From CAWCTD01 sp963798455 (GTDB lineage: Bacteria > Acidobacteriota > Terriglobia > Bryobacterales > Bryobacteraceae): a DNA stretch of 64,000 nt. The position numbers and the translations under genes are program-made. Within the stretch, counting starts at the first letter, position 1, and every line of letters starts with the position of its first letter. Below, piece by piece: positions 62,070 through 64,000 of the stretch. Location: positions 2,046,001 through 2,110,000 of the forward strand of contig CAWCTD010000003.1 in NCBI GenBank assembly GCA_963798455.1, written 5' to 3'. The notes below the pieces were generated by a model. The model was not told the origin of the DNA, did not search any database, and was given only the letters and a program-made list of their open reading frames with translations.

Positions 62070-63728
62070 TCAGGCGCCTTCCTCAATCTCGTCGAGCGCT
62101 TCCTCCATGCGGGCGGTGTAGGTGACATCGAAGATGTCGTCGAAGCTCTCGATGAGCAGGTCCGTGACCACCATCCCCAGCTCGGTGGGCACGAAGCGGC
62201 CGCTCTCCTTCTTGACGTACTCGCGCTCCTGGATGGTGGAAAGAATGGAGGCGTAAGTGGAAGGCCGGCCCACGCCGTCGGCCTCCAGTTCCTTGACCAG
62301 CGTCGCCTCGGTGAAGCGCGGCGGCGGCTCGGTGAAGTGCTGCTCCGGCTCGATCGACCTGAACTTGAGCGTCTCGCCCTCGGCCACCGCCGGCAGCCGG
62401 TGCTTCAGTTCCTCGTCTTCCTCGTCCTTCTGGTCCTTGCCTTCCTCGTAAACGGCCCGGAAGCCGTCGAACTTGGGAACGCTCCCGGTCTCCCGGAGTG
62501 TGTAGGCGGCGCCGTCCTTGCCAGCGGCCGCGATATCCACCGTGGTCTGATCGAACAGCGCGGGCATCATCTGGGAGGCGACAAAGCGCATCCAGATGAG
62601 ACGGTAGAGTTTCATCTCGTCCTCGCCCATGTACTTCTCGACGGATTCGGGCGCGCGCAGGGCGGACGTCGGGCGGATGGCCTCGTGGGCGTCCTGCGCG
62701 TCCTTCTTGCTGCGGTAGAGGTTGGGCGAGGGCGGAAGGTACTGGGCGCCGAAGCGCTCCGAGATGAGCTGGCGCACCTCGCCGAGGGCCTCGGCGGCCA
62801 CACGCGTGGAGTCGGTGCGCATGTAGCTGATCAGGCCGACAGAGCCCTCCTCGCCAAGCTCGACGCCCTCGTAGAGTCTCTGGGCCAGCATCATGGTGCG
62901 CTTGACGCTGAAGCGGAGCTTGCGGCTGGCCTCCTGCTGGAGGGTGGAGGTGATAAAGGGCGGGACGGGGTTGCGCTTCTTCTCCCGGGTCTCGACGGAT
63001 CTGACCTTGTACTCGACGCCGGTGAGGGCGCTGACGAGTTTGTCGGCCGCGGCCTGGTCGGGGATGTCGAACGAGTCGTCGTTCCTCTTGATCAGCCGAG
63101 CGACAATGACGGGCGGTTTCTTTGCGCCCAGGTGGGCATCGATGGTCCAGTACTCACGCTTCTGGAAGGCGCGGATCTCGCGCTCGCGCTCGACGATCAG
63201 GCGCAGCGCCACGGTCTGTACGCGGCCGGCTGACAGTCCCCGTCGGACCTTGTCCCATAGCAGCGGGGAAATCTTGTAGCCCACCAGGCGGTCCAGCACG
63301 CGGCGCGCCTGCTGGGCGTCCACCAGGTTCTGGTTCACTTTCGACGGTTTCTCGAAAGCTCGCAGGATCGCGTTGCGCGTGATCTCGTTGAACATCACGC
63401 GGTGGATCGGCGGCTTCCCGTTCTTCTTCGCGCGCAGTTCCTCGGCCAGATGGGCGCAGATGGCCTCCCCTTCCCGGTCCGGGTCAGCCGCCAGGTAGAC
63501 GGCGTCAGCCTCCTTGGATGCCTGCCTCAGCTCATGGATGAGCTTCGACTTCCCTTCGATGAGTTCGTAGGTCGGCTCGAAGCCCCGCTCCACGTCCACG
63601 GCGAGGTCCTTCTTGGGAAGATCCTTAACGTGGCCCAGGGAGGCCTTGACCAGGTATTGTTTGCCTAAGTACTTGCCGATCGTTCTCGCCTTTGCGGGCG
63701 ATTCGACGATCACCAGTGATTTACTCAT
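62070..63728 (-). CDS. topA: DNA topoisomerase I, catalytic part
   Basis: 552 residues. Type IA topoisomerase relaxing negative supercoils. Toprim domain: SLVIVESPAKARTIGKYLGK and YLAADPDREGEAICAHLAEE. Catalytic Tyr in GLISYMRTDSTRVAAEA, preceded by the gate domains. The frame stops at GALDEIEEGA-type end (DEIEEGA + stop); adding one C in the CC run at ~62073 restores EEGALNWRDALAEF. Upstream lies dprA on the same strand, a common dprA-topA pairing. Confidence 0.94.
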   Translation of the reverse strand: MSKSLVIVESPAKARTIGKYLGKQYLVKASLGHVKDLPKKDLAVDVERGFEPTYELIEGKSKLIHELRQASKEADAVYLAADPDREGEAICAHLAEELRAKKNGKPPIHRVMFNEITRNAILRAFEKPSKVNQNLVDAQQARRVLDRLVGYKISPLLWDKVRRGLSAGRVQTVALRLIVEREREIRAFQKREYWTIDAHLGAKKPPVIVARLIKRNDDSFDIPDQAAADKLVSALTGVEYKVRSVETREKKRNPVPPFITSTLQQEASRKLRFSVKRTMMLAQRLYEGVELGEEGSVGLISYMRTDSTRVAAEALGEVRQLISERFGAQYLPPSPNLYRSKKDAQDAHEAIRPTSALRAPESVEKYMGEDEMKLYRLIWMRFVASQMMPALFDQTTVDIAAAGKDGAAYTLRETGSVPKFDGFRAVYEEGKDQKDEEDEELKHRLPAVAEGETLKFRSIEPEQHFTEPPPRFTEATLVKELEADGVGRPSTYASILSTIQEREYVKKESGRFVPTELGMVVTDLLIESFDDIFDVTYTARMEEALDEIEEGA

Positions 63729-63764
63729 ATACGGTCACTTGGCGGCGGGCCACGGCGGACCCCG

Positions 63765-64000
63765 TCACCACACTTTCACAAAATTCCTTCCCGGCAGTTG
63801 CCGGACGAGGCCGAGCATCTCCAGTTCGAACAAAGCGGCAATGATCTCCGACGGGGAAGAATCCTCCACCTGCTCCAACAACGCGTCGATGTGGGTGCTT
63901 GCGTCCAGCTTCAACAACTCCAGCAAGCGCCGCCCGACCGCGGCCGATGGTCCAAGTGGCAGAGACGGCTGCTCCGGTTGCCCGGTTCCACTCGCACAGG
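63765..64000 (-). CDS. dprA: DprA (DNA processing protein A) C-terminus, partial
   Basis: Only the last ~78 codons are in the window. They encode the DprA winged-helix tail: VGRRLLELLKLDASTHIDAL and SEIIAALFELEMLGLVRQLP, ending GRNFVKVW. DprA loads RecA on incoming single-stranded DNA in natural transformation. It lies 36 bp before topA, matching the frequent dprA-topA order. The identification rests on the short tail and context. Confidence 0.8.
   Translation of the reverse strand, partial: CASGTGQPEQPSLPLGPSAAVGRRLLELLKLDASTHIDALLEQVEDSSPSEIIAALFELEMLGLVRQLPGRNFVKVW

Overview
The window reads as a chromosomal segment of a GC-rich Gram-negative bacterium, most likely an Acidobacteriota of the Bryobacterales/Solibacter type. 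This is an inference from gene content: an RND-adaptor-TolC efflux set, outer-membrane barrels, a GH105-DUF4861 fusion, several Tat-exported sugar-acid enzymes, a very large secreted repeat protein, and many IS elements with dispersed hairpin repeats. No rRNA or tRNA gene was found.

Layout. 1-8.4 kb: an exported RraA-like gene diverges from a compact aromatic amino-acid operon (trpC, trpF, trpB, trpA, chorismate mutase, DAHP synthase, tyrA) that runs into two aldo/keto reductases; several junctions overlap. 8.5-13.1 kb: a BamA/TamA-like barrel, a small secreted protein and an NtrY/NtrC-type two-component pair. 13.1-14.6 kb: a MntA-HepT toxin-antitoxin pair that sits just before a degenerate second copy of the ntrC tail. 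14.7-23.5 kb: tagaturonate epimerase, a Kelch protein, an 1864-residue secreted protein with eleven near-identical 285-bp repeats, and a PilZ protein. 23.6-29.8 kb: a TetR-controlled RND efflux operon with two matching palindromic operators. 30-37 kb: cell-envelope genes and pectin/uronate catabolism genes (GH105-DUF4861, KduI, an enolase-superfamily enzyme; UxaE and a UxuA-like enzyme lie elsewhere in the window). 37-50 kb: an accessory island with HicBA, a TIR gene, a TPR gene, nested transposons, toxin-antitoxin debris, dispersed repeats and an enolase-superfamily pseudogene. 50-56 kb: zwf and exported proteins. 56-60.6 kb: a cassette of small unknown genes, a DUF3800 gene, an integrase-type IS and an IS1595-family IS. 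60.6-64 kb: lexA, topA, dprA.

The most informative structure is in the island. A TIR + TPR coding unit was interrupted by a 4.8-kb IS1-family transposon with exact 8-bp target duplications and 17-bp inverted ends. That transposon carries a membrane-protein passenger gene, which was itself split by an IS21-family element with a 6-bp duplication. Removing both insertions restores both reading frames.

The least expected item is a ~110-bp structured element found downstream of the transposase gene in two unrelated insertion sequences (IS21 type and integrase type), in the same orientation. Its three stems are kept by paired sequence changes, which suggests selection on a folded RNA or DNA form.

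Caution: topA, normally essential, carries two single-base frameshifts here, and similar single-base shifts affect the Kelch, TIR/TPR and one enolase-like gene. Some of these may be assembly errors rather than biology.
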